DNA from: Nissolia schottii
Lineage: Eukaryota > Streptophyta > Magnoliopsida > Fabales > Fabaceae
Length of the DNA: 64,000 nucleotides
Direction of reading: 5' to 3'
NCBI GenBank assembly: GCA_003254905.1
Contig: QANU01005318.1
Location: forward strand, 442,648 to 506,647
The position numbers and the translations under genes were made by a program. Of this stretch, positions 12,766 through 24,567 are shown one piece after another. The stretch's first letter is position 1, and every line of letters begins with the position of its first letter. The notes under the pieces are model-generated. The model was not told the DNA's origin. It did not search any database and was given only the letters and a program-made list of their open reading frames with translations.

Positions 12766-14867
12766 GATTAGTTAGGACACATAAATTTTACCAAGAAAGA
12801 GTAATTGAATAACAATAAGAGTAGTAGTAAGTTGTATTCTTCTAAAACGAGGAATGAATAAGATTCTAAGAATAAACAAGTATTTCTACGACTAAAACGG
12901 TGTGAAATCAGTATTCAATTTTTCTATTGGGTCCAAAAAAAAGTATTCTATTGAATGTGCACTCGTGAATACCTAGAAGGAATGGCAGCAAAATAACAAA
13001 TGATGATTATTGATTGAACAAATGGCCCCCAGATTATGATGAAACCACTTCCTGACAGGTCAACATACTCTTACCTGTGGAGCCACGAGCGCACAGTTGT
13101 CAAAGAATCAAGTCCATGCCCAGCTTGGAGGGGAGGGGCAGCTTTCACTCCCAATACTTCCAACTTCTAAATTGACATAACAGCTAACTAATGTTTGCAG
13201 AATATTGTATTAACATGTCAATGTCCACACAAGTCCACAAATTCTTTTTCTAATCTTAGGAGGAACTGTGGATTAATTGAAGGCCAGGCTCAATCGGACA
13301 ATAGTCCAATGTCAAAAGGATTTTATTAGCTTGAGAAAACTAAGAGAATTAAAAACTTGTGTAAGAAATGTTTTTCAAAGATTGGTATGGGAGATTTTAA
13401 GATCTTCATTTTTCATAATAATAAGGGTCTTTTGTTTTTCTCCAAAGCTAAGGACACTTTGAGAGCAATTTCAAAGTGCAAGTAAATGTGATTTGAATAT
13501 TTTATGTTAGTGTGTCATGTGTTATCAATCAAAGGAATTAGTGGAACGTCTACAATGGTCAGGTCCACTAGTAAGTCAGCTCAACTCTCAAGAAGAGGAC
13601 CAGAGTTCAAACATTGTGCATAACAATAACTAAGAGGGCGCAGAATGTTTTTCATTTTTTCAGAGTATTATTTTTAAAATGTTATTCTTAAAAAGAGCTT
13701 TCTTATGTTGCACTTTGAAGGAGTTTGCAAATTGAATTCTCAGTAACATTTTTGGGAATATGATAGACATACTCTTTTAAAAGTACCATTAACAAAATGA
13801 TGTATGTAAGTGATGGTCCAGTTTTTTCACATTTCAAAATATTCCAATTTCATGATAATCTAACATTCCCATGTAGAATGGAAAATTAAGAATGGGAGAA
13901 AATGGGGGGAGGTGGTTTTCTTTCCTGAGAATTTAAAATCCAACATGTTTTTTTAATCCACAAACCAAACATAGAAATCTTAGATTCTCATGTTCAGATT
14001 CGTAGGAATGTTAAAAGATTTTGTAAACGGGTCTTTTAGTGACAAGTGGATATAGCTTAGGGGAAAAAACTACAGGGCAACTGAACCCAAATATTTTACT
14101 TCAAATGATCACTTGATTTTCTCTGCACAATTCTTGATGAGAAATTATTAAGTGTTGTTAGCATGTCAAGTAAAGTTATACTCTCATAACATGTAGAATG
14201 ACATTTCAGCTTCAAATGATAGGTAGCGGTGCATCCTCCCACTACACGAAGTTAAAATGTCACTTTACAAATAGTAAAAACAAAATCTTATTCGACTTTC
14301 CATAAATTCTTAAACAATGTATGATTGTAGGCATGTACCAAGTTTTCATCTCTTTGCCATAATCCTTGTCTATTTCACATCACATTAAATAACTGATAGA
14401 GCACGATCTTATTCTACAAATGCAACATTTCCAATACAAATATGTGCATGAGCATTTCAGCATTATGTGAGGTCGGCAATAAAAAGTAAAGAGAGAAAAA
14501 AAGAAGGAAGAAAAATAAAAAGGCATTGTGATAAGGTACACGTGAAGTTGAGCGCCATAATGTTCATTGTTTCCAACCTTTTTCCCTCTTAACAGAAAGA
14601 GGCAACGGTCTATTTTTTGTCTGAAAGCAATAGAAGATTAATAGGGGTCAAAATCAAAATTTGGAATCTTGCTGAGATGGTCACGGGAAAGGAAACTGCT
14701 ACCAGATGCTAAGAAGAAAAAAGCCTCATAATAATAGAAAACCTTTGCACAACATCAAAGCACTGAACAAAATCAAACAAACACTAGCAATAATAATCAC
14801 AATTCACAAGGCTTCTACTTGCCACCTTCAACTTGTTCATCGATACCATCATCAGAAATAGTATGAG
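12766..14867. other. Intergenic; contains the promoter of the LIN-like gene
   Basis: No gene was found. The last few hundred bases before 14868 must contain the promoter and 5' UTR of the LIN-like gene. An in-frame TAG at 14859-14861 closes the frame upstream of the chosen ATG. No strong TATA box can be assigned. Confidence 0.45.
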
Positions 14868-17800
14868 ATGATAGACCTCAAGTACCTATGGGTGCTGGTG
14901 TCAATCAACAGGTACATCAATGGCGCCATGGAAGATGAGAGAACAAGGAGCACTCTGAAGCTGAGATGCACCTCCAAGTTAAGGATCCAGAAGCAGGGGT
15001 CGTTCGAATTCTCGGAGCAGTCGGTGCTGTCGAACCTTTACTGGGGCATCGACAGCATGGAGGCTGCAATCCAGGCAACGCAGGCGGAGGAAAGGTCCTT
15101 CAGGCTGATGAACTCGGAGCAGATGCTTCAGGTGCCGGCGATGCTCGACGAGGGAGAGGTCACGGCGACGATTCCGAACAGCTACCTGGTCGGCTGCTCC
15201 TACTTTTACCTCTCCGCGGTTAGGAACCTGCAGGGAGACGAGTGGCAGGCGGCACTGCATTTTCTGCAGGCTGTGCTGGTGTCTCCGAGGCTTGTTTGCG
15301 AGGAATTTGCGCCGGAGCTTTGCGAGAGCCTTTTCCACCGGGCAAATATCCCCGGCTGGAATGGAAGCGGCGGCGGCAGCAAGAGCTTGGAAGCCGTGGC
15401 CTGTGAGGGTGAGGCCAGTGAAGCAATTAGGGGAGTGGCAAGGAGGTACAAGGAGTGTTTGGTGTATTACCAGGTTATGCTTTATGGAGAGAGCCCATGG
15501 TGGCGCAGTTATTGCTGCAGCAAACAGCAATCACCACATTATGTGTAAGAGTGGACTTTTACTTTACTGCTTAACGCAATTTTGCATTAGAACAAGGTTA
15601 AATTTATACTCTGTAGCTCCTTATAGTTTTTTTTTTACTTGCATCTTCTGAGTTTTCAATTGTTGGAGGAGAGGAACTATGACCTTATAATGCATGCTGT
15701 TTCCTGACTTGCAATGTGACAAATCTTAGGCATTTAAGATGGGTAGGACTCAAGTTTCTATTGATATAAGAGCAGATTCTGTTATCTCAATCATGAGTAG
15801 AAGTGTTTCGGGGGTCCAGCTACAGATAGATTCTCACACACATGTCGATGAAAACAGTCAAAAAGCATCCTGCGAAAATTTAAGACACATGTTTCAGGAC
15901 TAGAATACTTTTGAGTTTTGAGAGCTAGACTTTCAGGTAATTAACAGTTCCATCTAAAGCATCTTTCTGACAATAGTACTCCAAAAGACAAATTGTGAGG
16001 TTTGAAGAGGGTAAAAAGGTGCTACTAATTTTAATGGTTAAATAGGTTGAGGTACGGGTGTGAGTCTTAGTGTAACAGTAAGATGGCTGCCTTCCAACCT
16101 AGAGATCATGGATTCAAAACCTGTTTGGAAACAATCTCTGTGCTCATGAGGGTAAGACTGCTTATATATATCCTCTTTAGACCCCACCAGATGAGAGCCT
16201 CGTGCATTGAGCCACACTTTTAACTAGGTTGAAATATGTTACACATTTCATGGCAATGCTAATAAACATGAATATATTATATATGCACAGTTGCTCTTCT
16301 GGTAATTGATGATGAAATCCTGAGAATAAATAAGTATGATATTTTTTTTATAAAAGAGAGATAAGAGACTATCTCTTTAAGCCAACACATTGAGTTTTGG
16401 AATATTACAATGTCACCTGAAAATAACTTACTGACATGGACAGGGACGCACCAAATACCAGCTGTGTATCTTCTACTTCAGTCCAACGTGGACCAATATT
16501 GAAAACCTGCAATATTGTAAGTCATCTCATTTAAACACTTTCGAATTTTACAATGTGCGATAGGCTACTTAAAATGTTAGATCATAGATGCATCAACAAC
16601 TTGTCTTTTATTTCCCCTAAAATTTGTTACATGAATGCACTGCCGCAGTATGATAAGGTTCATCCCTTTGATCCTCAAGAAGTGATGCATACACTAGAAC
16701 ATGATTCAAAACGAGTCATAGGTATTGCAGAATATGAAGATCACAACAAATCCCTCAAACAATTGAATTCAGTTCAGTCTCACATCGAAGAGCACCAAAG
16801 AAGTTCAAGCATCAAAAAACTAAAGGATATTTTTAAAGAAGCACAGTATAGAAAACCAGCATCAGTAGATTCATGCTATGAGGATTTTAGAGACAAGATT
16901 GACCTGGTAACTATTCAAAAGTTTTCTTGTTGGCATCAATCTTTAAAAGATTTGTCTGCTCTTCAAATTTGGTCCTATAAAAGGCGGGCTAATGCACGAG
17001 GCTCTTACTTGATGGGGGGTCTAGGGAGACAAATATATAAGATTTGAAACTAACTGCTACTCATTTCTGTTCCTATTCAGGAAAATATGAAAGATAGAAA
17101 ACTTCACACAAGAACCACAGTAACAAAAGCACCAGATCTACAGCCACAAACATATGACAGGTTTGGCCCACTAATGGAATCTTAACATTCACGTTTTGTT
17201 TGTTTGTCTCCAACTTTATATATCAAATCTAAGGCTATTATAGGCAACTCAATATTTGTAATTGTAACATCCACGTTTTGTCTGTTTGTCTCCAACTTTA
17301 TATCAAATCTAAGCCTATTATAGGCAACTTGATACTAGAGTTTATAGTTGTAGCATCCATGCCTTGTTTGTTTGTCTCCAACTTTATATCAAATTTAAGC
17401 CTATTATATGAAACTCAAATACTCAATACTGTAGTTTATAATTGTCTTCTGGAATTTAATCTTACTAAACTTCACAGGAAACTGCATCAATGCTATGGCT
17501 TGGATCATGATAAAAGAAGCATGGTTAAGTTTGGTTCTAGCGAATTCAACAGGACCATTGAAGATGTTACTTTATCCTTCTCAAATTTCCATGTAGAGGA
17601 TGAACTAATTGAGGAAGCATTGCAGCCGCTAAAATTCCATATATTTGATCATGCGACATTTGCGTCTGCTTGCAAACATTGGCTCAGCCAGAAAAATCAT
17701 GAAGAAAGTTCTGAAACGAAATTGCAAATACCAAATAGCCTAGGAAACTTCAATGAAGTTAGTCCGAACTCTAGAAGATATTCCCTGCATGAACTGTCTG

Positions 17801-19191
17801 GATTCATTGAAAGAAAAATTTCAGAATTACATTATTCGAAGGCGTTAGTTAAATGCAGCGAAGAATATACCGTTGACATTGCATCCATCTACGAGAGTTT
17901 GACTGATTCGTCAGGCATTGCTTATGCTTCTTTAAGGGATGCGATTTTGGATGAACTGCTAACAGCTATCTCTACTTCCAAAGAGGAAAGAGAAATAAGA
18001 GCGTCGGTGTCTAATCTGACAACAATAATCTCAAGGAACAAGTCAGTCATTGAAGACATCAAGAAGAAAGGTTTGAAGTTGTGTGACCTAGCAAGTGCTC
18101 TTAAACAGAATGTCCATGAGGCTGCAATTCTCATCTATTTGATAAATCCATCTCCTATAGATATAAAAACATTGGAACTCCTACCAATACTAGTGGAGAT
18201 TGTATGCACTTCACGTAGTTACAAGAGTAAGCCAGAGTCGCTCCCTCTGACACCCCATGCAGCATCGTTGATGATCATTGAGGAACTAGTAACTTCATTT
18301 GACTATGCGACAAATAACATGCATTTGGCTGCAATCAGTTCCCCTCATGTTCTAAGTGGACTTCTAGAAGTTGCCAGAAATGACAATCTCGAAGAGTTTT
18401 TCTCCTTGACCACCATCCTTATAAAATGCATGCAGTTTGATGCACAGTGTAGAAAGTATGTGTCGCAATTTACTCCTCTTGTTCCTTTTATCCACCTTCT
18501 GCAGACAGAAAACATCCGTGCCAAATGCACAGCACTTGAATTTTTTCATGAAATCCTTTGCATACCACGGTATAACTATGCAACCATTCTCTAATTTTCA
18601 TTTTCTTTTAATAACTGATTAGACTTTGTAGCATCACTGTATTTAACAAGCTAATCCGATGCTTTGATCATATATTGGTTTTCAAAGAGAGATTTCTGTT
18701 ATTAATTTTCATCTTATTTTTCAGATCGTCAGCTATAAGTCTGTTGCAGCGCATACAGCAAGAAGGGAGCATCGACATAATGCAGATACTAATGCTTTGT
18801 GCCCATCAATTACCATCCGATCACCAGATTTTAGCAGCAAACATACTACTTCAGTTTGACACATTGGTAATTTTTGAAATTTTGGAAAATTATAAGTTTA
18901 CAGGTCATCAATTTCATGTCATAAAACTCCTAGGATGAAACATTGATTCCACAAAATCAGTACATCGAGATATTTCATTCCATTTTCTTTCTTAACTCAG
19001 CTTAAATGAGGTTATTAAGTAACTAAGAACAATATTCATCAAAAGGAGATATCATGTGGAATTCATATTAAAAGTGTTTATGAGGTCACTGAATGATATA
19101 TTTTGGCATAAAACCATAGAAAAATATCTTGGGCTCTTAGTTGAAATAATTTAAAAGTTTTTAAACCTTTTTCGTTTCATCTTAGACATGA

Positions 19192-19240
<49 letters not shown>

Positions 19241-22200
19241 ATAAACCAAATGATTCGGAAGAGTTAATGTGAAATTTGAGGACTCGATATAATTACTAAC
19301 AAAACAAAAATATCATGCAGAACTCACTTGACAAAAGCTTGTTCAGAGAAGATGCAGTGAAGATCCTTCTCACGGCATTGGCATCTCAAGAAAGCTCAGA
19401 GCAGATATTATCTGCATCAATTCTATCAAATCTTGCCGGAACATATGCTTGGACAGGAGAACCATATACAGCTGCATGGCTGCTGAGAAAGACTGGCTTG
19501 ACCTCTCCCTACCACCAGAATATGATAAGAAACTTCAACTGGCTGGATCAGTGCCTACGGGTAAGCTTCCGAAAAGGTTTATATGCGAGTTAAGTTCAAC
19601 TTATATATATACTATGAGAAGTGCTGTGCAGCAAGCTATTAAGAAGATGAATAAATTTCACGAACATGCAGGATACTAGCACAGATTTATGGTGCAGTAA
19701 AATTTCCAAATGTGTCATGAGTGTTGGGGATTCCATCTTCCATGCTTTAGAGAGTGGGTTAAGGAGCAAGATGAAAACGGTTTCTAGAGACTGCCTTGTG
19801 GCAATCTCATGGCTCGGATGCCACATATCAAGAAGCCCGGATAGCATCAGATATTCTGCATCTGAGATCATACTAAGTGGAATTGAGCAATTTCTGCATC
19901 CTGGGATGGAGCTAGAAGAGAGGCTTCTAGCATGCCTGTGCATTTGTAATTATGCCACTGGTAAAGGTAATGTTGTCACTTCAGCATATGCCAACCAACA
20001 TATGGTATGCACTATTAACATACACAAAAACAGTTTTAAACTAAGATGTAAATTCTGTTGCTGATCAATGTGTCGATTATCTCCCAAGTATGGAAGCTGC
20101 TTTGGTGCATTCGATTTATACAGAATGATCATTTATTCTCCTTCAAACCAAAGATTTTAGGATGATAAGTTTTTTATGACCAAGAGTGATCAATTGAATC
20201 TACTTAGTAACGCATCCTTGTTTTTAATGCAGGGAAGCAAAAACTAATTCATTTCTCGGAAGGAGTAAAAGAATCACTAAGACGCCTTTCTAATGTAACT
20301 TGGATGGCGGAGGAATTACAGAGAGTAGCCGATTTTTTGCTGCCGAACAACATATCAGTGAGTAGTCATTCATGTTGGGACTACATAAAAGTAAATGACT
20401 TATGATGTGTCTCTTAGGATCTTAAAATTTTCTTGAGGTTCTAGCTGTTGTCTATTTATTAAGTCCAATTCCTTGCACTAACTGATTTATTTTCTTCATC
20501 ACCCAAATCATTATGGTGGTAAGAGCAGCGTATTTCTTGCGTCCACACACAAATCCTTGAGGCAGGTCGCAGCTTCGGCATAGCAGTTTGCTCCCTCATA
20601 TACTACAAGGGGCTGCTATTCAGTGGATACTCAGATGGATCAATCAAGGTAATAACACATGATCTGAGTCAAGGAGTTATGCATTTTTTTTTAATATATG
20701 CATAGACTACATGCTAAATCATGCCGCCACTTGCTGCGAGTCATTAAAAAATGTAAAGTTTCATAGTAACTAATGTCTGTTTTAGAGGTGTAAATTGTAG
20801 CCTTTCTGAATGGAAAAATTAAAACCAGAGTTTGTTGGTGAATTAAATAAGGTGTGGGATATTCGGGGCCACTCAGCTAGCCTTGTGTGGGACATTAAGG
20901 AGCACAAGAAGTCTGTGACATGCTTTTCACTATCTGAACCATCAGACAGCCTTTTGAGTGGATCTGCTGATGGAACCATAAGGGTAAGGTTTAAGCTAAT
21001 TCCATGCTCACCATTTTCTGTTCTGAACCAAAATTTCTGATAGCAAAAATGAACTGGATTGTCTTGTCTTACTGTAACATGCATGCATCAAATAGGTGTG
21101 GAAAATGATCCAGAGAAAGCTGGAATGTGCTGAAGTAATAGCCTTGAAGGAAAGAATTAATCAATTGCATGCGTGTGGCGAATCAATTTTCGCAGTTACT
21201 GAAAGCCAGGGAATAAAGGTGATGCTTCAATGTCCAAAACTTGTTCATGATTAACAATGAAACTTTAAAGAAAAATCACGTGTTTTTTTTTCTTTCTTTT
21301 TTTCCCTCTTTTTTTTGCTTTTTAACATTTACAGGTAGTTGACGAATCAAGAGTAATCAGGAATATTTTCAAGGGCAAATATGTAAAGTGCATGACAGGG
21401 ACTCAGGGAAAGTTATACATTGGCTGCACAGATTCAAGCATACAGGTTAGGGTTTTTATTTTATTTTTTTGACATGCACTTTACTCGTCTCTAGTTAGTC
21501 TCATAAATATTCTCTGAACATTTATAGTATTACTCTAAATAGTTCCTGAACAATTTAATTATTTCATATTAGAACATGAGGTAATGATTAATGAGTCTAA
21601 TGTTTACAAAATTTAAGGACTAACATGTCACTTTTTTAGTTAAGTTAAGGTATCAAATAGGACACTGGTGTAAAGTACGACGTACGGAGACCAAACAAAG
21701 TATTAACCGAACAATTAAACATGATGTTTCATTATTTAGGAGTATTCCACAACGTTCAGCCGGGAACTAGAAATCAAACCAGCTACAAGGAGTTGGAGGA
21801 AGCAAAGTAAGCCCATCCATTCAGTAGTGGCATACAGAGAGTGGCTCTATAGTGCAAGTAGGCATGTTGAAGGCACAACATTCAAGGTGAGAATTATAAG
21901 GTTTCAGCTTGAAGAATGCCTTATTCCTTGTACACTGACACGGATGGATTATAACATAGGAATGGAAAAGAACTGGGAAACCCAAAATTTCAATGCCTTC
22001 TGAGAAAGGAGATAACTTTGTGGCCATGGAAGTGGTAGAAGACTTCATATACCTAATCTCCAGCTCCTCGGCAAACAACATTCAGGTAGTAATTGATATT
22101 TGACCATTTTCCCTGGTTAATTTTGATACAATAATAAAAAATTGTCCAACATTTAAAAAATAACAACGTATAATTAGATGAGAGTGTTAAATCAGTCCAT

Positions 22201-23234
22201 TCAAATGAAATTCATATGCTTATTTGGATTAAATTTGATATAAAGTTCGTGTTCAGCTTTTTTTCGTAGTTATCTAATCATGTAAAACTGATTATTATAG
22301 GTTGAGCGAAACTAAGAAAAATTATAAACAAAATAATTAAGAGAAATTTAAAGATTATTAACTTGAATGTAAACACAGCATAAGACAGAATACTATGAAA
22401 TTGTTTCATTCATGTAATGGACCTCGCAAGGTCAAACAAAGGTCAGTTGTGGTATCTAAATATGTAAAACTCTTCTCATATCAAAATTATTCTCAATTTT
22501 CTATACAAACTTTACATTGAGGCAAATATTTGCATCTGAATAAAAGTTAGGTGGTTTCTCATATGTCTTATGGGTAAATACTATCTTCTACTATTTTTTT
22601 AATTTATTTTTTATAGTTTTTAAAATTAAATTTATGAAATTTTGTTATCATTAATTATCTAATATAACATATTGATGTGTTATATTATTTTAAGATGGCT
22701 TGTATAACACAAATTCCTAAACTTATTATAAGTTAATTATTTGATTAATAAAAAATTTATTAAATTATATAAAATATAAAATGATAATAAATTTTGATAA
22801 ATTTAATTTTAAAAATTATTGAAAATAAAGAAACCTACCATGAGAGTGTATTTATTTCACCGGACACGAGATAAACCCCAAAAAGTTAACCAAAATACAA
22901 CAAATCAACTGCATAACTTGAAATCCACTTCCCAAAGCAGATTTGGTTGAGAGGGGCAGCAAAGAAATTGGGGAGAATATCAGCAGGAAGCAAGGTAACA
23001 AGCCTCCTTGCCGCAAATGACATTATTCTTTGTGGTACTGAGATGGGACTAATCAAGGTGACATGCAACCCTTCCCCCTTTTATTCATTATTTCACTTAA
23101 TGAAAAATTCTAGATAAAAAGGCTTAATTTCTATTCATTTATGAAACGTCTTTTTTGACCTCCTTTCTTGATATGACATTGTTCTCACCCTAATTCCTCA
23201 ATTTTATAATCAACAGGGTTGGATCCCTCTGTAG
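14868..23234 (+). CDS. LIN/CERBERUS-like WD40 protein lacking a U-box (17 exons, about 1292 aa)
   Basis: Exons: 14868-15544, 16444-16516, 16649-16906, 17081-17160, 17478-18569, 18725-18866, 19321-19560, 19672-19966, 20233-20357, 20526-20648, 20852-20983, 21096-21218, 21335-21445, 21740-21886, 21960-22085, 22941-23057, 23217-23234. All introns are GT-AG and phases agree throughout; exon 10 could start at 20529. The N-terminal block (residues about 1-225) contains FSEQSVLSNLYWGIDSMEAA and FAPELCESLF, as in legume LIN/CERBERUS. A helical ARM-like middle follows, with TYAWTGEPYTAAWLL and SGIEQFLHPGMELEERLL. From about residue 995 come WD40 repeats (SGYSDGSIKVWDIRG, SGSADGTIRVWKM). LIN/CERBERUS are E3 ligases needed for rhizobial infection, but no U-box motif (CPITG-like) occurs in any exon or intron here. 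Ligase activity is therefore doubtful and function unassigned. The ATG follows an in-frame stop, but an upstream exon is possible. Confidence 0.88.
16055..16221 (+). mobile_element. Au-type SINE in intron 1 of the LIN-like gene
   Basis: About 165 bp. A tRNA-like head carries a box A-like stretch (TTAGTGTAACAGTA, about 16067-16080) and a box B-like GGATTCAAAACCTG (about 16110-16123). The body follows the Au pattern: GGAAACAATCTCTGTGC, GGGTAAGACTGC, AGACCCCACC, then GAGAGCCTCGTGCATTGAGC and a short T run. It lies wholly in intron 1 (15545-16443), in the gene's orientation, about 220 bp before exon 2. Confidence 0.8.
17186..17440 (+). repeat. Three-copy tandem repeat in intron 4 of the LIN-like gene
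   Basis: Copies start at 17186, 17268 and 17354 (period 82 and 86 bp), each with CAT(T/C)CA(C/T)G followed by TTTGTCTCCAACTTTATAT and ATCAAAT(C/T)TAAG(G/C)CTATTATA. The array fills most of the intron (17161-17477) and ends about 40 bp before the exon 5 acceptor. One frame through the array is open by chance and continuous with exon 5, but coding there would break the join to exon 4. Confidence 0.9.
19201..19236. repeat. (TG)n microsatellite in intron 6 of the LIN-like gene
   Basis: About 18 TG dinucleotides preceded by a short AT run. Located inside the intron between exons ending 18866 and starting 19321. Confidence 0.95.
22551..22850 (+). mobile_element. AT-rich MITE, family B copy 1, in intron 15 of the LIN-like gene
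   Basis: About 300 bp, very AT-rich, starting GTTTCTCATATGTCTTATGG and ending near CCTACCATGAGAG. It shares ordered blocks (AATTTATTTTTTATA, ATAAGTTAATTATTTGA, TTTATTAAATTATATAAAAT) with the reverse complement of 41323-41696 in the UXS gene. The ends are imperfect inverses. No coding capacity. Confidence 0.55.
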
Positions 23235-24567
23235 GAAAAGCTCAACTCCTTTTTTCTCTATCAAATTCTTTGGTTTGGCCAAGCACTATAACAAAATAGC
23301 ATCATGTCACGGAGGCTTAGCTAATTGCCAAATCAATGCTAGAAGACTGCAACAGGTTCAGACATTCAGTTGCAAAGCGCTTTGAGTACATATTTTACAT
23401 CAGAAATCACTACAGTAAATATACAAGTTTACTTCTGAGTGAAAACTATTGTGAATAGTTTGATTGTCTTCTCTGTACAGGAAAAAAAATATTGTAACAA
23501 ATATCAAGCTGTTATACCTATTCCTTGCAGCTATCATTTTGCAAATTTATATGAATGTGTAATTTTTTATATGAATGTGTAATTTTTCTATTGTGAATCG
23601 AGCGAAACATTAATCAAACGTTTGCAAAGCAACAAATATACAAACCGTTTAAGAGAAAATATTTGTGTTATATGTCGTCTTCTTTTTTTATAGGAAACCC
23701 TCTCCTAAACCCAAAAGGGAGAGAGGAAGAAAGTCACAGTACACGGGAGAAACACCAGTCATCAAACAGAATTGCTATACACGTACACCCCAAACAAGCC
23801 CCCAAAGCAAAAAACAAAGAAAGAAACGGCACATTAGCTGCAAGAAAAACAACAAAAAAAAAACCAGACCAGCAGCACAACCGCAGCAAGCAGATGACCC
23901 CAATCCTGTCCAAAACAAGCCGCACCAGAAAAGACAACCAAAACTCCCAACCTAGCAGCAAAGACCCAAAATTCAAATTTGTTGAGCTAAACAAAAAGGG
24001 CAGCAGCGCCCTGGAAAATAAAAACCACCACACCACAAACCTGAACACAAAGGGACTCCCCCTTCTTCCCCTTCAACAAAGCTACCAAAGAATAAGAGAG
24101 AATAAGAGGGAGCCCGAAGTCAGCAAGAACCCCACCTAAACTCAAAAAGAACCATCTTGAATCTAATATGCTGATCGAAATCAGATTTTGTCCCCCTTTC
24201 TCGTTCCAAAACATTTTTTCTTTAGCTTCCAACAAGGAATTCAATTTTTTTTCCTTCAAAGATACACCTATTTTTAACTCTCCAAATAATTCATATGATG
24301 CACTATTTCTCAAAACGAAACCACCATAACGACAAATATATATCATGTGGCGTTAAGTAATAAAAGAAGAAAACAAGAGGATCATACCCACGGGCATAGG
24401 TCAAACACTAGATCAACCCACCGATGTGTAATTTGGGCTAATAAATTTTGTGATAGAACAAATTCAGATAAGCTAAGATAATAACAAAAATTAAATTGAA
24501 ACTGAAGAGCAGATTGCAAATAGAAAGTATTGATTCAATTTGCAAAATTAAATTGATGATAACAAAC
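23235..24567. other. Intergenic; possible 3' end of a non-LTR element on the minus strand (about 23690-24350)
   Basis: The LIN-like 3' UTR should occupy the first few hundred bases. From 24350 down to 23690 the minus strand is GT-rich, contains two overlapping open frames (24346-23987 and 24048-23734) without recognisable domains, and ends TTTCCTATAAAAAAAG. That terminus is the sort of A-rich tail a LINE would leave. No reverse transcriptase motif is visible, so the assignment is weak. Confidence 0.3.

Noticed and set aside
13550-13640. A possible tRNA-like SINE (GAGTTCAAAC as a B box)
   Set aside because: No convincing A box at the right distance and no SINE body or tail.
14979-15530. Minus-strand ORFs opposite LIN-like exon 1
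   Set aside because: Antisense shadows of a biased coding exon; no recognisable protein.
15545-16443. A missing U-box exon hidden in intron 1 of the LIN-like gene
   Set aside because: No frame in this intron shows a CPI-x-G or similar U-box core. Its content is AT-rich DNA and a SINE.
16553-16648. Upstream extension of LIN-like exon 3 to the ATG at 16553
   Set aside because: The join to the acceptor at 16648/16649 keeps phase with exon 2. The extra residues have no family counterpart, and the 73-nt exon 2 explains the link better.
23663-24139. A 158-codon plus-strand ORF rich in Lys, Asn and Gln
   Set aside because: Low-complexity composition, opposite a GT-rich tract ending in A-rich tail on the minus strand; more likely repeat DNA than a gene.
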